Shown in pieces: positions 1 to 9,515 of a stretch of DNA of 64,000 nt (positions are counted from its first letter, which is position 1; each line of letters begins with the position of its first letter). The stretch covers positions 282,980-346,979 of the forward strand of contig DHNQ01000029.1 of NCBI GenBank assembly GCA_002409595.1. Direction: 5' to 3'. The position numbers were made by a program, and so were the translations under genes. This DNA is from Dysgonomonas sp. UBA5412. GTDB taxonomy: Bacteria > Bacteroidota > Bacteroidia > Bacteroidales > Dysgonomonadaceae. Below the pieces are notes generated by a model. It did not search any database. It was not told the DNA's origin and was given only the letters and a program-made list of their open reading frames with translations.

Positions 1-31
1 TCTAAATGGATTTTTTATTGTTTAAAAGTAG

Positions 32-39
32 TATCTTTG
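32..39 (+). promoter_or_regulatory. -7 promoter box of typA
   Basis: TATCTTTG matches the Bacteroidota -7 consensus TAnnTTTG. It lies 18 nt before the ATG at 58, so the transcript should begin downstream of the in-frame TTG at 37. A clear -33 TTTG box is not visible. Confidence 0.6.
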
Positions 40-57
40 CACCCTCAAATTATATAT

Positions 58-1857
58 ATGCAAAATATTAGAAACATTGCGATTATCGCACACGTAGACC
101 ACGGTAAAACCACTATCGTGGACAAAATGCTCCTTGCAGGTCAATTGTTTAGAGACAACCAAGCAACTAGTGAGCTTATTCTTGACAACAATGATCTGGA
201 ACGAGAAAGAGGGATAACAATCCTATCCAAAAATGTTTCGATAAACTATAAAGGGACAAAGATAAATATCATTGACACTCCCGGCCATGCCGACTTTGGA
301 GGTGAAGTAGAACGTGTCTTGAATATGGCTGACGGTTGTCTACTACTAGTTGACGCCTTCGAGGGACCAATGCCTCAGACACGATTCGTTCTCCAGAAAG
401 CGATACAAATGGGATTAAAACCGATTGTAGTTATCAACAAGGTAGATAAACCTAATTGCCGTCCTGAGGAAGTACAAGAGATGGTCTTTGACCTTATGTT
501 CAGCCTAGATGCTTCAGAAGAGCAATTAGACTTCCCTACAATATACGGTTCGGCTAAACAAGGTTGGATGTCTAGCGATTGGCAAAAGCCAACCGAAGAT
601 ATTACACCGTTGTTGGATGCAATCGTAGAATATATACCTGCACCTCAAATATTGGAAGGCACACCTCAAATGCTGATCACGTCCCTCGATTATTCCAAAT
701 ACGTGGGTCGTATAGCAGTAGGTAGAGTACACCGTGGAGAAATAAAAGAAAATATGGATGTTTCATTATGCAAACGTGATGGAAGCATAGTGAAAACCCG
801 TATCAAAGAAGTAAATACTTTTGAAGGTCTTGGACGCAGCAAAGTCACCAGCGTGCAATGCGGAGACATTTGTGCCTTGATTGGAATAGAAGGTTTTGAG
901 ATTGGAGATTCGATCGCCGATCTGGAAAATCCCGAACCGCTTCCAACAATTGATATAGACGAGCCTACAATGTCGATGCTCTTCACCATCAACGATTCTC
1001 CATTTTTTGGAAAAGATGGTAAATTTGTTACATCACGTCATATACACGATCGCTTGGTAAGAGAGCTTGACCGCAACCTTGCGCTAAGAGTAGAGCTTAC
1101 AGAGAATGCTGATAGTTGGGTCGTTTACGGACGTGGTATTCTGCATCTTGCAGTATTGATAGAAACAATGCGTCGTGAAGGATATGAGCTTCAAGTAGGT
1201 CAGCCTAAGGTAATTATAAAGAATGTGGACGGTGTGAAGCACGAACCGGTAGAACAGTTAACAATTAATGTACCGGAAGAGTATTCGAGCAAGATCATCG
1301 ACCTAGTTACTCGTCGCAGAGGTGAATTAACTATGATGGGCAGCAAGAAAGACCGTGTATATCTTGAATTCACAATACCATCACGAGGCATAATAGGCTT
1401 AAACAATGCAGCACTGACTTTATCTGCCGGAGAAGCTGTTATCGCTCACCGCTTCTTGGATTTCGAACCTTGGAAAGGTGAGATAGAGAAGCGCAACAAT
1501 GGCTCTATTATCGCAAGCGAATCGGGTAATGCCTTTGCTTATGCATTAGATAAACTGCAAGACAGAGGACGATTCTTCGTTGAACCTCAGACAGATATAT
1601 ACATGGGACAAATAGTAGGAGAACATAGTAAGGAAGGCGACCTTGTCGTAAACCTAACTAAGTCTAAGAAACTAACCAATGTGCGTGCTTCCGGAACGGA
1701 TGATAAAGCGAAGTTAGCTCCTGCCATCATATTCAGTCTCGAAGATGCTCTTGAATACATCAAAGAGGATGAATATGTAGAGGTTACACCTAATTCGATC
1801 CGTATACGTAAAATATATCTGGACGAAAATGAAAGAAAACGCATGTCGAAAAATTAA
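58..1857 (+). CDS. typA: Ribosome-associated GTPase TypA/BipA
   Basis: Translational GTPase of the EF-G-like family that binds 70S ribosomes and assists 50S assembly and stress adaptation in the cytoplasm. The 599 residues match the usual length. The P-loop AHVDHGKTT is at residues 11-19, switch I RGITI at 51-55, DTPGH near 72-76 and NKVD near 126; an EF-G-like domain V and the BipA-specific C-terminal domain follow. ATG at 58 is chosen over the in-frame TTG at 37 because the TATCTTTG box overlaps that TTG and family members start just before the P-loop strand. It is a single gene ending in a strong terminator. Family identity is secure; the exact cellular role here is by analogy. Confidence 0.97.
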   Translation: MQNIRNIAIIAHVDHGKTTIVDKMLLAGQLFRDNQATSELILDNNDLERERGITILSKNVSINYKGTKINIIDTPGHADFGGEVERVLNMADGCLLLVDAFEGPMPQTRFVLQKAIQMGLKPIVVINKVDKPNCRPEEVQEMVFDLMFSLDASEEQLDFPTIYGSAKQGWMSSDWQKPTEDITPLLDAIVEYIPAPQILEGTPQMLITSLDYSKYVGRIAVGRVHRGEIKENMDVSLCKRDGSIVKTRIKEVNTFEGLGRSKVTSVQCGDICALIGIEGFEIGDSIADLENPEPLPTIDIDEPTMSMLFTINDSPFFGKDGKFVTSRHIHDRLVRELDRNLALRVELTENADSWVVYGRGILHLAVLIETMRREGYELQVGQPKVIIKNVDGVKHEPVEQLTINVPEEYSSKIIDLVTRRRGELTMMGSKKDRVYLEFTIPSRGIIGLNNAALTLSAGEAVIAHRFLDFEPWKGEIEKRNNGSIIASESGNAFAYALDKLQDRGRFFVEPQTDIYMGQIVGEHSKEGDLVVNLTKSKKLTNVRASGTDDKAKLAPAIIFSLEDALEYIKEDEYVEVTPNSIRIRKIYLDENERKRMSKN

Positions 1858-1885
1858 TCTAAACAAAGATTTATTATAATATAAT

Positions 1886-1918
1886 CAACCCTTCTGCATG
1901 CAGAGGGGTTGTTTTTTT
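1886..1918 (+). terminator. Rho-independent terminator of typA
   Basis: Stem CAACCCTTCTG / CAGAGGGGTTG with a 4-nt loop and one G-T pair, followed by seven T residues, 28 bp after the typA stop. Confidence 0.9.
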
Positions 1919-1995
1919 ATAGCTACACGAGCAATAAATTAACTACTGATCAGAAAACAACATAACATGAAACAGCAACTAGACCTCACATCATA

Positions 1996-2093
1996 TTTTA
2001 ACTAAAAACTGACAAACTTGTACAGTTTTTGCCTCTTTTTTCATTTCATCTTTTTCTATTCATAAAACATATATCTCTCTAATATAGATAAAT
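1996..2093 (-). promoter_or_regulatory. Orphan copy (A) of a three-copy leader element
   Basis: Read on the minus strand, a TATCTATA box (2083-2090) and TTAGAG are followed by a purine-rich stretch, a hairpin with arms AAAAACTG / CAGTTTTT, and TTTTAGTTAAAA. The same order and spacing recur at 27890-27984 and 61720-61820. The 16-mer CTCTAATATAGATAAA (plus strand) is identical to the copy at 61805-61820. No TTTG box is present at -33. Downstream on the minus strand there are only peptides of 6 and 9 codons (ATG at 1963 and 1968) before the typA terminator. The rest of the 354-bp gap 1858-2211 is AT-rich and shows no gene. Confidence 0.6.
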
Positions 2094-2211
2094 CATACAT
2101 ATAAAAATCATAAGGTACATTTTGTTACAAAAAGTATCATTTTATTAAAAAAAATTGTAAACTTGTAACTCTAAACTGATTAACATCTACGATTTATTAA
2201 TAAAGATTACT

Positions 2212-3006
2212 ATGAAACATATTATCTGTGCTACCATTTTGGCTTTGATTCTATCGTCATGTAGCTCTACATTCTATTATTCGACATTAAGCACAACTGA
2301 TGATTTTGTCGAAAAAGTAGACAATGGGGATTTTCTTCTCGAAACAGATAGCTTATGGATTGCCTATTGCTTTAAGGGAGAAAGTGCACCGATACAGATT
2401 ACGGTTTTCAACAAAACAGACAAAGCTTTGTATATAGATTGGCATAAATCGGCTCTTATACTAAATAACACAGCCTATTCTTATGCGGGAGACAAATATA
2501 CTTTTTCAGGAGACGGACAAATATTCAATGATGCTGAAACCTACTTTGACGGCAGGATGAATGTACCTTCACAGACAACATTTATCCCTCCTAAAACGAT
2601 GATTAGCAATATGCCATTAAAACTTGAAATGAATTTTGAAAACTTAAATAAAAAGATTTTCAAAGATGGATATATAGGAGATAAAGACAATCAAGCAATC
2701 AAACTCAAAAAAACAGAATTTGATATAACCAATACTCCTCTATTTTTCAAAAGCTATCTGACTATATATCAAGATTTAACCAAACCAATGACATTTGAAC
2801 AAAGCTTTTACATATCTAACTTAATGAAAACAGGTTCTCTGAAACCAAAAAATTTACCGGAAAGTATAGGTGAAAGAGGTGATTTCTTTTATGTCGAAAA
2901 GCCAGCAAATAACACATTTTGGGAAGTTCTTTTAGGTACTACAATTGTAGTAGGAGTTGTAGCCCTAAGTACAACAGTTGATACCGACTATAACTATTAT
3001 GAATAA
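2212..3006 (+). CDS. Putative lipoprotein of unknown function
   Basis: I do not recognise a family for these 264 residues. The N-terminus is a lipoprotein signal peptide with lipobox LSSC, which places the acylated cysteine at residue 17. The residues after it are not acidic, so no surface-export signal is evident. The middle (about 20-230) is polar and probably periplasmic and beta-rich. A hydrophobic stretch near residues 240-255 (VLLGTTIVVGVVAL) precedes a short Tyr/Asp-rich tail, which is odd for a lipoprotein because it would give the protein a second membrane contact. It stands alone between the typA terminator and leuS. Confidence 0.75.
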   Translation: MKHIICATILALILSSCSSTFYYSTLSTTDDFVEKVDNGDFLLETDSLWIAYCFKGESAPIQITVFNKTDKALYIDWHKSALILNNTAYSYAGDKYTFSGDGQIFNDAETYFDGRMNVPSQTTFIPPKTMISNMPLKLEMNFENLNKKIFKDGYIGDKDNQAIKLKKTEFDITNTPLFFKSYLTIYQDLTKPMTFEQSFYISNLMKTGSLKPKNLPESIGERGDFFYVEKPANNTFWEVLLGTTIVVGVVALSTTVDTDYNYYE

Positions 3007-3134
3007 AATAAGTAATATACGATTAGCTTTCGCAACGAAATAAATATAAAAATGGAGAGGAAAGAAGGACGAAAACCATCCATTTTACAACAAGAATGAG
3101 ATAGTTTTAATTCGTTTTAGTTTAAAGAAATAAC

Positions 3135-3142
3135 TATCTTTG
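3135..3142 (+). promoter_or_regulatory. -7 promoter box of leuS
   Basis: TATCTTTG, 28 nt before the leuS ATG. A weak -33 candidate TTCG (3111-3114) is spaced by 20 bp. Confidence 0.6.
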
Positions 3143-3170
3143 CGCCAATAAAAAATGCAACAAATTTGGT

Positions 3171-5972
3171 ATGGAATACAATTTTAAAGAAATAGAAAAA
3201 CGCTGGTATCAATATTGGATTGAAAATAAAACTTACAAAGTAACAGAAGACAAAAACAAACCGAAATATTATGTTCTGGACATGTTTCCTTATCCTTCGG
3301 GAGCAGGATTACATGTTGGGCATCCACTGGGATATATAGCCTCTGATATTTTTTCGCGCTATAAAAGACTTAAAGGTTTTAATGTCCTTCATCCGATGGG
3401 ATACGATGCGTATGGTCTTCCAGCCGAACAATATGCAATACAGACAGGTCAACACCCTGCCATAACTACTGCTCAGAACATAAACCGTTACAGAGAGCAA
3501 TTAGACAAAATAGGTTTCTCTTTCGATTGGAGCAGAGAGATACAAACTTGCGATCCACGTTATTATCGTTGGACGCAATGGGCATTCATACAAATGTTTA
3601 ACAGCTATTACTGCTTCGATGAACAACAGGCTCGTCCTATTTCGGAATTAGTAAGCATTTTCGAAAAGTCAGGCTCAGAAGGATTGAATGTCGCTTGCAG
3701 TGAAGAGTTGCACTTCTCTGCCGAAACATGGAAAGCATATAGCGAAGAAGAAAAACAAGAAAAATTACTTAATTACCGCATAGCATATAGAAGCGAAACA
3801 TTCGTCAACTGGTGTGCCGAGCTAGGAACTGTATTAGCTAATGACGAAGTTATCAATGGCTTGTCAGAACGTGGAGGGCATCCGGTAGAACAACGCCTCA
3901 TGCGTCAATGGAGTTTGCGAGTATCCGCCTACGCCCAACGTCTACTTGACGGATTGGATAAGATAGATTGGAGTGACTCGATAAAAGAAACTCAACGAAA
4001 TTGGATAGGGCGAAGCGAAGGTGCAGAAATGAAGTTTAAAGTAAAAGATTCTGATACAGACTTCGAAATATTTACTACCCGCCCCGACACCATTTTCGGA
4101 GTTACCTTTATGGTACTTGCTCCCGAAAGTGAGTATGTTTCATTGGTAACCAAGCCTGAGCAAAAAACCGAAGTGGATGCTTATTTGGATGCCACAAAAC
4201 GCCGTACAGAAAGAGAGCGTTTGATGGACAAAAAAATATCGGGAGTATTCACCGGATCTTATGCTATAAATCCATTGAATGGAAAAGAAATTCCAATCTG
4301 GGTTTCAGACTATGTACTTGCCGGATACGGCACAGGTGCAATTATGGCTGTTCCCGGTCACGATAGCCGCGACTATGCTTTTGCCAAACACTTCAACTTA
4401 CCTATTATCGCGCTGATAGAAGGATGTGACATAAGCGAAGAAAGCTTTGATGCAAAAGAGGGAATAATGGTTAATTCAGGATTTCTGAACGGACTTCAAG
4501 TTAAAGAAGCAATAGAAAGAGCCAGACAATATATAAAAGAAAATAACCTTGGACGCATAAAGGTTAACTATCGTTTGCGTGATGCAATATTTTCACGTCA
4601 ACGCTATTGGGGTGAACCATTTCCGGTTTACTACAAAAAGGGACTTCCTTACATGTTGCCGGAAGACAAGCTTCCTTTGGAACTGCCTGAGGTAGACAAA
4701 TATCTGCCTACGGAAACAGGAGAACCACCGTTAGGACGTGCTACCAAATGGGCATGGGATACGGTGAATAATATTGTAGTAGAAACTTCTAGAATAGATC
4801 AAAAGACCGTTTTTCCTCTCGAATTGAATACCATGCCGGGGTTTGCCGGATCATCAGCTTATTACCTACATTATATGGATCCATATAACGATAAGGAATT
4901 AGTATCGAAAGAAAAAGATGAATACTGGCGTAATGTGGACTTATATATAGGAGGTACGGAGCATGCTACCGGACACTTGATATACAGCCGATTCTGGGAC
5001 AAATTCTTGTATGACATAGAAGTGTCGTGCGAAGACGAACCATTCAAGAAGTTGATAAACCAAGGGATGATACAGGGACGTAGCAATTTTGTGTATCGTA
5101 TCAATGGCACGAACAAATTTGTATCTCACAATCTGAAAGACGAGTATGAAACAACTGAGCTTCATGTAGATGTAAATATTGTGAGTAATGACATATTAGA
5201 CACTGAAGCTTTTAAAGCTTGGCGTCCTGAATTTAAAAATGCAGAATTTATCTTAGAAGACGATAAATATGTTTGTGGCTGGACTGTCGAAAAAATGTCT
5301 AAGTCATATCACAATGTTGTAAATCCAGATGATATAGTCGACAAATATGGTGCTGATACCCTACGTATCTACGAAATGTTTCTTGGACCATTGGAACAAT
5401 CTAAACCTTGGGATACAAACGGGATTGACGGTGTAAATCGCTTTCTTCGCAAACTATGGAATTTGTTCTACAAAGGAGATACATTTGCTGTAACGGACGA
5501 ACAGCCGACTAAAGAAGAGTTGAAAGCATTGCACAAACTGATAAAAAAAGTTTCGGGCGATATAGAAAGCTTCTCTTTCAACACATCAGTTTCAGCATTT
5601 ATGATTTGTGTAAATGAACTGAGTTCCGCTAAATGCAACAAGAAAGCTATTTTACAAGAACTGATTATAGTACTTGCACCTTTTGCCCCATTCATCGCTG
5701 AAGAGCTTTGGCACGCTTTAGGACACACATCTTCGGTTTGTGATGCACAATGGCCTGCATTTAATGAAGAATACTTGGTAGAGGATGTCATTAATTATAC
5801 TATTTCTTTCAATGGAAAGGCACGTTTTACAATTGAATTTGCTGCCGATACAACAAATGAGGAAATAGAAAAAGTGGTGATGAATCATCAGAATTCAGCA
5901 AAATGGTTGGAAGGCAAAACGCCTAAGAAGGTTATTATTGTTCCAAAGAAAATCGTAAACATCGTACTTTAG
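3171..5972 (+). CDS. leuS: Leucine--tRNA ligase
   Basis: Class I aminoacyl-tRNA synthetase that charges tRNA-Leu in the cytoplasm. The HIGH-type motif HVGH is at residues 48-51 and KMSKS at 708-712. Between them lie the connective-peptide editing domain (TTRPDT near 304, VPGHDSRD near 398) and the leucine-specific region. The anticodon-binding and C-terminal domains run to residue 933, a normal length for Bacteroidota. The start at 3171 fits the family N-terminus MEYNF and the upstream -7 box. The YitT-type gene follows 16 bp downstream and probably shares the transcript. Confidence 0.98.
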   Translation: MEYNFKEIEKRWYQYWIENKTYKVTEDKNKPKYYVLDMFPYPSGAGLHVGHPLGYIASDIFSRYKRLKGFNVLHPMGYDAYGLPAEQYAIQTGQHPAITTAQNINRYREQLDKIGFSFDWSREIQTCDPRYYRWTQWAFIQMFNSYYCFDEQQARPISELVSIFEKSGSEGLNVACSEELHFSAETWKAYSEEEKQEKLLNYRIAYRSETFVNWCAELGTVLANDEVINGLSERGGHPVEQRLMRQWSLRVSAYAQRLLDGLDKIDWSDSIKETQRNWIGRSEGAEMKFKVKDSDTDFEIFTTRPDTIFGVTFMVLAPESEYVSLVTKPEQKTEVDAYLDATKRRTERERLMDKKISGVFTGSYAINPLNGKEIPIWVSDYVLAGYGTGAIMAVPGHDSRDYAFAKHFNLPIIALIEGCDISEESFDAKEGIMVNSGFLNGLQVKEAIERARQYIKENNLGRIKVNYRLRDAIFSRQRYWGEPFPVYYKKGLPYMLPEDKLPLELPEVDKYLPTETGEPPLGRATKWAWDTVNNIVVETSRIDQKTVFPLELNTMPGFAGSSAYYLHYMDPYNDKELVSKEKDEYWRNVDLYIGGTEHATGHLIYSRFWDKFLYDIEVSCEDEPFKKLINQGMIQGRSNFVYRINGTNKFVSHNLKDEYETTELHVDVNIVSNDILDTEAFKAWRPEFKNAEFILEDDKYVCGWTVEKMSKSYHNVVNPDDIVDKYGADTLRIYEMFLGPLEQSKPWDTNGIDGVNRFLRKLWNLFYKGDTFAVTDEQPTKEELKALHKLIKKVSGDIESFSFNTSVSAFMICVNELSSAKCNKKAILQELIIVLAPFAPFIAEELWHALGHTSSVCDAQWPAFNEEYLVEDVINYTISFNGKARFTIEFAADTTNEEIEKVVMNHQNSAKWLEGKTPKKVIIVPKKIVNIVL

Positions 5973-5988
5973 AATAATCAAGACTCAA

Positions 5989-6888
5989 ATGAGTGCATTA
6001 AAAAGATTAGAAGCAATGCCGAAAAAATATTTAAAAGAATTCTATTGGAAAGATTATGCCACGATAACGGTGGGCTTGGTGCTTTATGCTGTCGGACTAA
6101 TCGGATTTATCAAACCCGGAGGAATTGTTACCGGAGGTTTGGCCGGTATTGCTCTACTTATCGAATATGCAACAAATTCTGGAATACCTCTGCAATCGAC
6201 CTATTTTTTCACCAACTGTGTACTGCTCATTGTCGCACTCAAAATATTAGGAGCTAAGTTTCTGATAAAAACAATATATGGCGTTATTGTTCTGACATTT
6301 TTACTCACTATTTGTCAGATGATTATAAAAAAACCAATTGTAGACGACGAACCTCTACTATCGGGTGTGATTGGCGGTATGATGTGTGGTGCTGGCATAG
6401 GGCTTGTATTTAGTGTAAATGGGAGTACAGGAGGTACTGATATTGTAGTCGCTATCATAAATAAATATAAAAATATAGCCTTTGGACGAGGGATGCTCCT
6501 ATGCGATTTTATAATAATAAGTTGCTCATATTTCTTATTCCAAAATTTCCAAACCATCATATACGGACTTATTGTGATGGGGGTTATGACCTATTCGATA
6601 GACATGGTTATCAATGGATTCAGGCAGTCGATACAGGTATTGATTTTTTCTTCCAAATATGAAACCATAGCCAATGCGATAAACAGCGAACTCAACAGAG
6701 GCTGTACTATATTGGATGGAACAGGCTGGTATTCTAAAAAACCGACAAAGGTGATTATAGTCTTAGCCAAACGGACTGAAGCCTTGGAGATGTTTCGTCT
6801 GATAAAAAGTATTGACGAAAAAGCATTTATTTCGCAAAGCACAGTAAGAGGAGTTTACGGTGAAGGGTTTGATAAGATAGTCACCTAA
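5989..6888 (+). CDS. YitT family membrane protein (DUF161/DUF2179)
   Basis: Polytopic inner-membrane protein of 299 residues. Five or six hydrophobic segments occupy about residues 20-215, including the glycine-rich GGIVTGGLAGIALL motif near 36-50 and NGSTGGTDIVV near 143-153, both typical of the YitT fold. The C-terminal 75 residues form the soluble DUF2179 domain (ILDGTGWYSKKP; KAFISQSTVRGVYGEGFD). The family's biochemical role is unknown. It starts 16 bp after leuS and is probably co-transcribed with it. An SDR gene follows after 64 bp. Confidence 0.88.
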   Translation: MSALKRLEAMPKKYLKEFYWKDYATITVGLVLYAVGLIGFIKPGGIVTGGLAGIALLIEYATNSGIPLQSTYFFTNCVLLIVALKILGAKFLIKTIYGVIVLTFLLTICQMIIKKPIVDDEPLLSGVIGGMMCGAGIGLVFSVNGSTGGTDIVVAIINKYKNIAFGRGMLLCDFIIISCSYFLFQNFQTIIYGLIVMGVMTYSIDMVINGFRQSIQVLIFSSKYETIANAINSELNRGCTILDGTGWYSKKPTKVIIVLAKRTEALEMFRLIKSIDEKAFISQSTVRGVYGEGFDKIVT

Positions 6889-6952
6889 CTTCTGGGGTTG
6901 TCTGTCAGGCATACTTTTATCATATAATTCGCCATATTTTATTTATAGTCTG

Positions 6953-7726
6953 ATGAAAAAACTCTATGGCAAAAATATAATACTGACCGGAGCATCTTCG
7001 GGTATTGGACGGGAAATGCTAAATATACTTTCCCTATACTCCGATGTTAAGATTGTCGCCGTTGCCCGTCATATAGAGAATATTCCGAGAATAGACGGTG
7101 TGATCTATCCTTTTTCATCAGACGTCAGCACATCCGAGGGAGTAGATAGTGTATTTGAATATGCACAAACAGTATTTGATAAGATTGATATTTTTATCGC
7201 CAATGCCGGATTTGCCTACCTAGAAAAATTGAATGCACCCGATTGGGAACATATAGAAAAAATATACAACCTCAATGTATTCTCGCCAATATACTCTTTA
7301 GAAAAACTGGTAGAAAAAGATAGTAGCCCTAAGATCTTTGTATGCACAATATCCGGTGCAGGGTTGGCTCCGTTACATGGCTATTCGCTCTATTGTTCTA
7401 CCAAAGCTGCATTACATCAGTTTGTACAAACATACAGATACGAAAAAAAGAACAGTCTGCAACTCACAGCTGTTTACCCAGTGGCAACAAAGACAGATTT
7501 CTTTGATAAAGCAACCGGAAAGCAGGGTACACCGCTCCCATTTCCGACACAATCAGCAAAAACCGTAGCAAAAAAAATAATTAGAGGTATTGAACTTGGA
7601 AAGAAGAATATCTATCCGTCTCTCCTCTTCAAAATATTTTATCCGATAGGGAGAGCATTCCCGTTCCTGATGAAAATGTATAGTCTTATAGAAAAAAAGA
7701 AGACAGAAAAATGGTTAAGGTCTTAA
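6953..7726 (+). CDS. Short-chain dehydrogenase/reductase
   Basis: NAD(P)-dependent oxidoreductase of the classical SDR superfamily, 257 residues, cytoplasmic. The cofactor-binding TGASSGIG is at residues 12-19, the NAG motif lies within IANAGFAY, and the catalytic YxxxK is at 147-151 (Tyr147, Lys151) with the active-site Ser upstream in CTISGAG. The C-terminal region ends in a hydrophobic/basic tail (FKIFYPIGRAFPFLMKMY) like that of membrane-associated SDRs of the DltE/SDR7C-like group. The substrate cannot be read from sequence. The 3' end overlaps the convergent PAP2 gene by 12 bp. Confidence 0.9.
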   Translation: MKKLYGKNIILTGASSGIGREMLNILSLYSDVKIVAVARHIENIPRIDGVIYPFSSDVSTSEGVDSVFEYAQTVFDKIDIFIANAGFAYLEKLNAPDWEHIEKIYNLNVFSPIYSLEKLVEKDSSPKIFVCTISGAGLAPLHGYSLYCSTKAALHQFVQTYRYEKKNSLQLTAVYPVATKTDFFDKATGKQGTPLPFPTQSAKTVAKKIIRGIELGKKNIYPSLLFKIFYPIGRAFPFLMKMYSLIEKKKTEKWLRS

Positions 7727-8290
7727 CAGCTCTTTTTTACGTTTGAAGTTCTGAAATAGTTTGTATCCTAATATTCCAATCATTATTCCAAACAGTATTC
7801 CTACCATTACATCAAAAGGATAATGTTTCGCTACATAAATACGGCTATAAGCAACTACCGCAGCCCATAGGATAGCTAAAAAACCATATATCTTTTCTTT
7901 CCTGAAAAACAAAGCAAAAAAGACAGCCATTGTAAAAGTAGTGGCAGAATGGGAGGAAAAGAAACTAAAACTATCGCTGTGCTTCTCTATCGCATGAATA
8001 GTATCTACCCAAGTTTCGTTGTGAATCGGACGAGGACGTTCTATGATAAGCTTTATAATATTTGTAAGTAATGCACTAATACCAGTAGATAAGAGGAAGA
8101 AAAATACGCCTGTTTTTTTCCATACTTTTGCTCTGAAATATATCAATGCAGTCATTATAATACAACCTACGACCCACCCTATATAGGAACTGAATATTAG
8201 CATTATCGGGTCTAACCAATCAGTATGTTTGCCATTAAGAAATAAAAAAAGTTCTCTGTCCCACTCTATCAGTTTGCTCAACATCTCCAT
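7715..8290 (-). CDS. PAP2-family membrane phosphatase
   Basis: Integral membrane phosphatase of the type-2 phosphatidic acid phosphatase superfamily, 191 residues with five to six membrane spans. The three signature motifs appear in order: KLIIERPRP, SSHSATTF (catalytic His within the SGH-equivalent) and SRIYVAKHYPFD (second His and Asp). Relatives dephosphorylate undecaprenyl pyrophosphate, phosphatidylglycerophosphate or lipid A on the periplasmic face, and sequence alone does not decide which. It is convergent with the SDR gene and divergent from ruvB. Confidence 0.9.
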   Translation of the reverse strand: MEMLSKLIEWDRELFLFLNGKHTDWLDPIMLIFSSYIGWVVGCIIMTALIYFRAKVWKKTGVFFFLLSTGISALLTNIIKLIIERPRPIHNETWVDTIHAIEKHSDSFSFFSSHSATTFTMAVFFALFFRKEKIYGFLAILWAAVVAYSRIYVAKHYPFDVMVGILFGIMIGILGYKLFQNFKRKKELLRP

Positions 8291-8423
8291 TTATTTTCAA
8301 TTACCATACAAAGAAAATATCTTTTTCTGGTTTGCTGGCAGATAATTCATAACTTTTATATTTTTAGGAGTTAACAGCCCCGACTTATTAAGATAGCCAG
8401 TGTGTAATTTAAATATATTGATG

Positions 8424-8431
8424 TAAATTTG
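8424..8431 (+). promoter_or_regulatory. -7 promoter box of ruvB
   Basis: TAAATTTG, a TAnnTTTG match, 12 nt before the ruvB ATG, so the leader should be very short. Confidence 0.55.
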
Positions 8432-8443
8432 CATCCATAGCTT

Positions 8444-9466
8444 ATGGAAGAAACATTCGATATACATAGAGGCAATTTGAACGAAAAAGAGAGAGAGTTC
8501 GAAAACGCCCTTCGTCCTCTGACCTTTGGTAGTTTTAGCGGACAAAGTAAAGTGGTAGAGAATCTGCAAGTTTTTGTTACAGCAGCAAAAATGCGTGGCG
8601 AATCTCTCGACCATACCCTTTTGCATGGACCTCCGGGTCTGGGTAAAACGACTTTGTCTAATATCATAGCTAACGAGCTGGGTGTCGGATTTAAGATAAC
8701 TTCAGGACCGGTATTAGACAAGCCGGGCGATTTGGCCGGACTTCTCACTTCGCTCGAACCAAATGATGTATTGTTCATTGATGAAATACATCGACTGTCT
8801 CCCGTAGTGGAAGAATATTTGTATAGTGCGATGGAAGACTATCGGATAGACATAATGATAGACAAGGGTCCTAGTGCGCGTTCGATACAGATAGACCTGA
8901 ATCCGTTTACATTGGTCGGCGCAACTACCCGCAGTGGTCTATTGACCAGCCCTTTGCGTGCCCGATTTGGGATTAATATGCACCTTGAGTATTATGATAT
9001 GAAAACGCTGACTAATATCATACTCCGATCGGCAAATATATTAGATGTACCTACTTCGGAAGAGGCAGCCATAGAGATCGCTTCGCGGAGTAGAGGAACG
9101 CCACGTATTGCAAATGCTTTGCTACGCAGAGTTCGGGATTTTGCTCAGGTCAAAGGTTCGGGAAAAATAGACAAAGCCATAGCTGCATATTCGTTGGAAG
9201 CGCTAAACATCGACAAATATGGACTTGACGAGATAGATAATAAAATATTACTTATCCTTATTGATAAGTTCAGCGGCGGACCGGTAGGAATTTCGACCAT
9301 AGCGACAGCTCTGGGTGAGGATGCCGGAACGTTAGAAGAGGTATATGAGCCATTCCTCATAAAAGAAGGTTTTATGAAACGTACACCTCGGGGCAGAGAG
9401 GTAACAGAGCTTGCATACGAGCATCTGGGAAGGAAAAGACAAAGCGAGCAAGGTTTTTTATTTTAA
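8444..9466 (+). CDS. ruvB: Holliday junction ATP-dependent DNA helicase RuvB
   Basis: AAA+ motor of the RuvAB complex that drives branch migration of Holliday junctions in recombination repair. The 340 residues match the family. Walker A GPPGLGKTT is at residues 62-70 and Walker B LFIDEIHRL near 107-115; sensor and arginine-finger segments (GATTRSGLL, RARFG) follow, and the C-terminal winged-helix domain ends with FMKRTPRGR. ruvA and ruvC are not in this window. The downstream ABC-type permease begins 49 bp later and may be co-transcribed. Confidence 0.97.
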   Translation: MEETFDIHRGNLNEKEREFENALRPLTFGSFSGQSKVVENLQVFVTAAKMRGESLDHTLLHGPPGLGKTTLSNIIANELGVGFKITSGPVLDKPGDLAGLLTSLEPNDVLFIDEIHRLSPVVEEYLYSAMEDYRIDIMIDKGPSARSIQIDLNPFTLVGATTRSGLLTSPLRARFGINMHLEYYDMKTLTNIILRSANILDVPTSEEAAIEIASRSRGTPRIANALLRRVRDFAQVKGSGKIDKAIAAYSLEALNIDKYGLDEIDNKILLILIDKFSGGPVGISTIATALGEDAGTLEEVYEPFLIKEGFMKRTPRGREVTELAYEHLGRKRQSEQGFLF

Positions 9467-9515
9467 TACAATCTATAAGAAATAATTTCTGATAGTTGAT
9501 AATCTATAACTGATT

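Noticed and set aside
37..57. TTG at 37 as the typA start
   Set aside because: It overlaps the TATCTTTG promoter box and lies upstream of any plausible transcript start; ATG 58 gives the family N-terminus.
8297..8778. Minus-strand frames over the ruvB 5' end
   Set aside because: Antisense of ruvB with no promoter box of their own and no recognisable protein.
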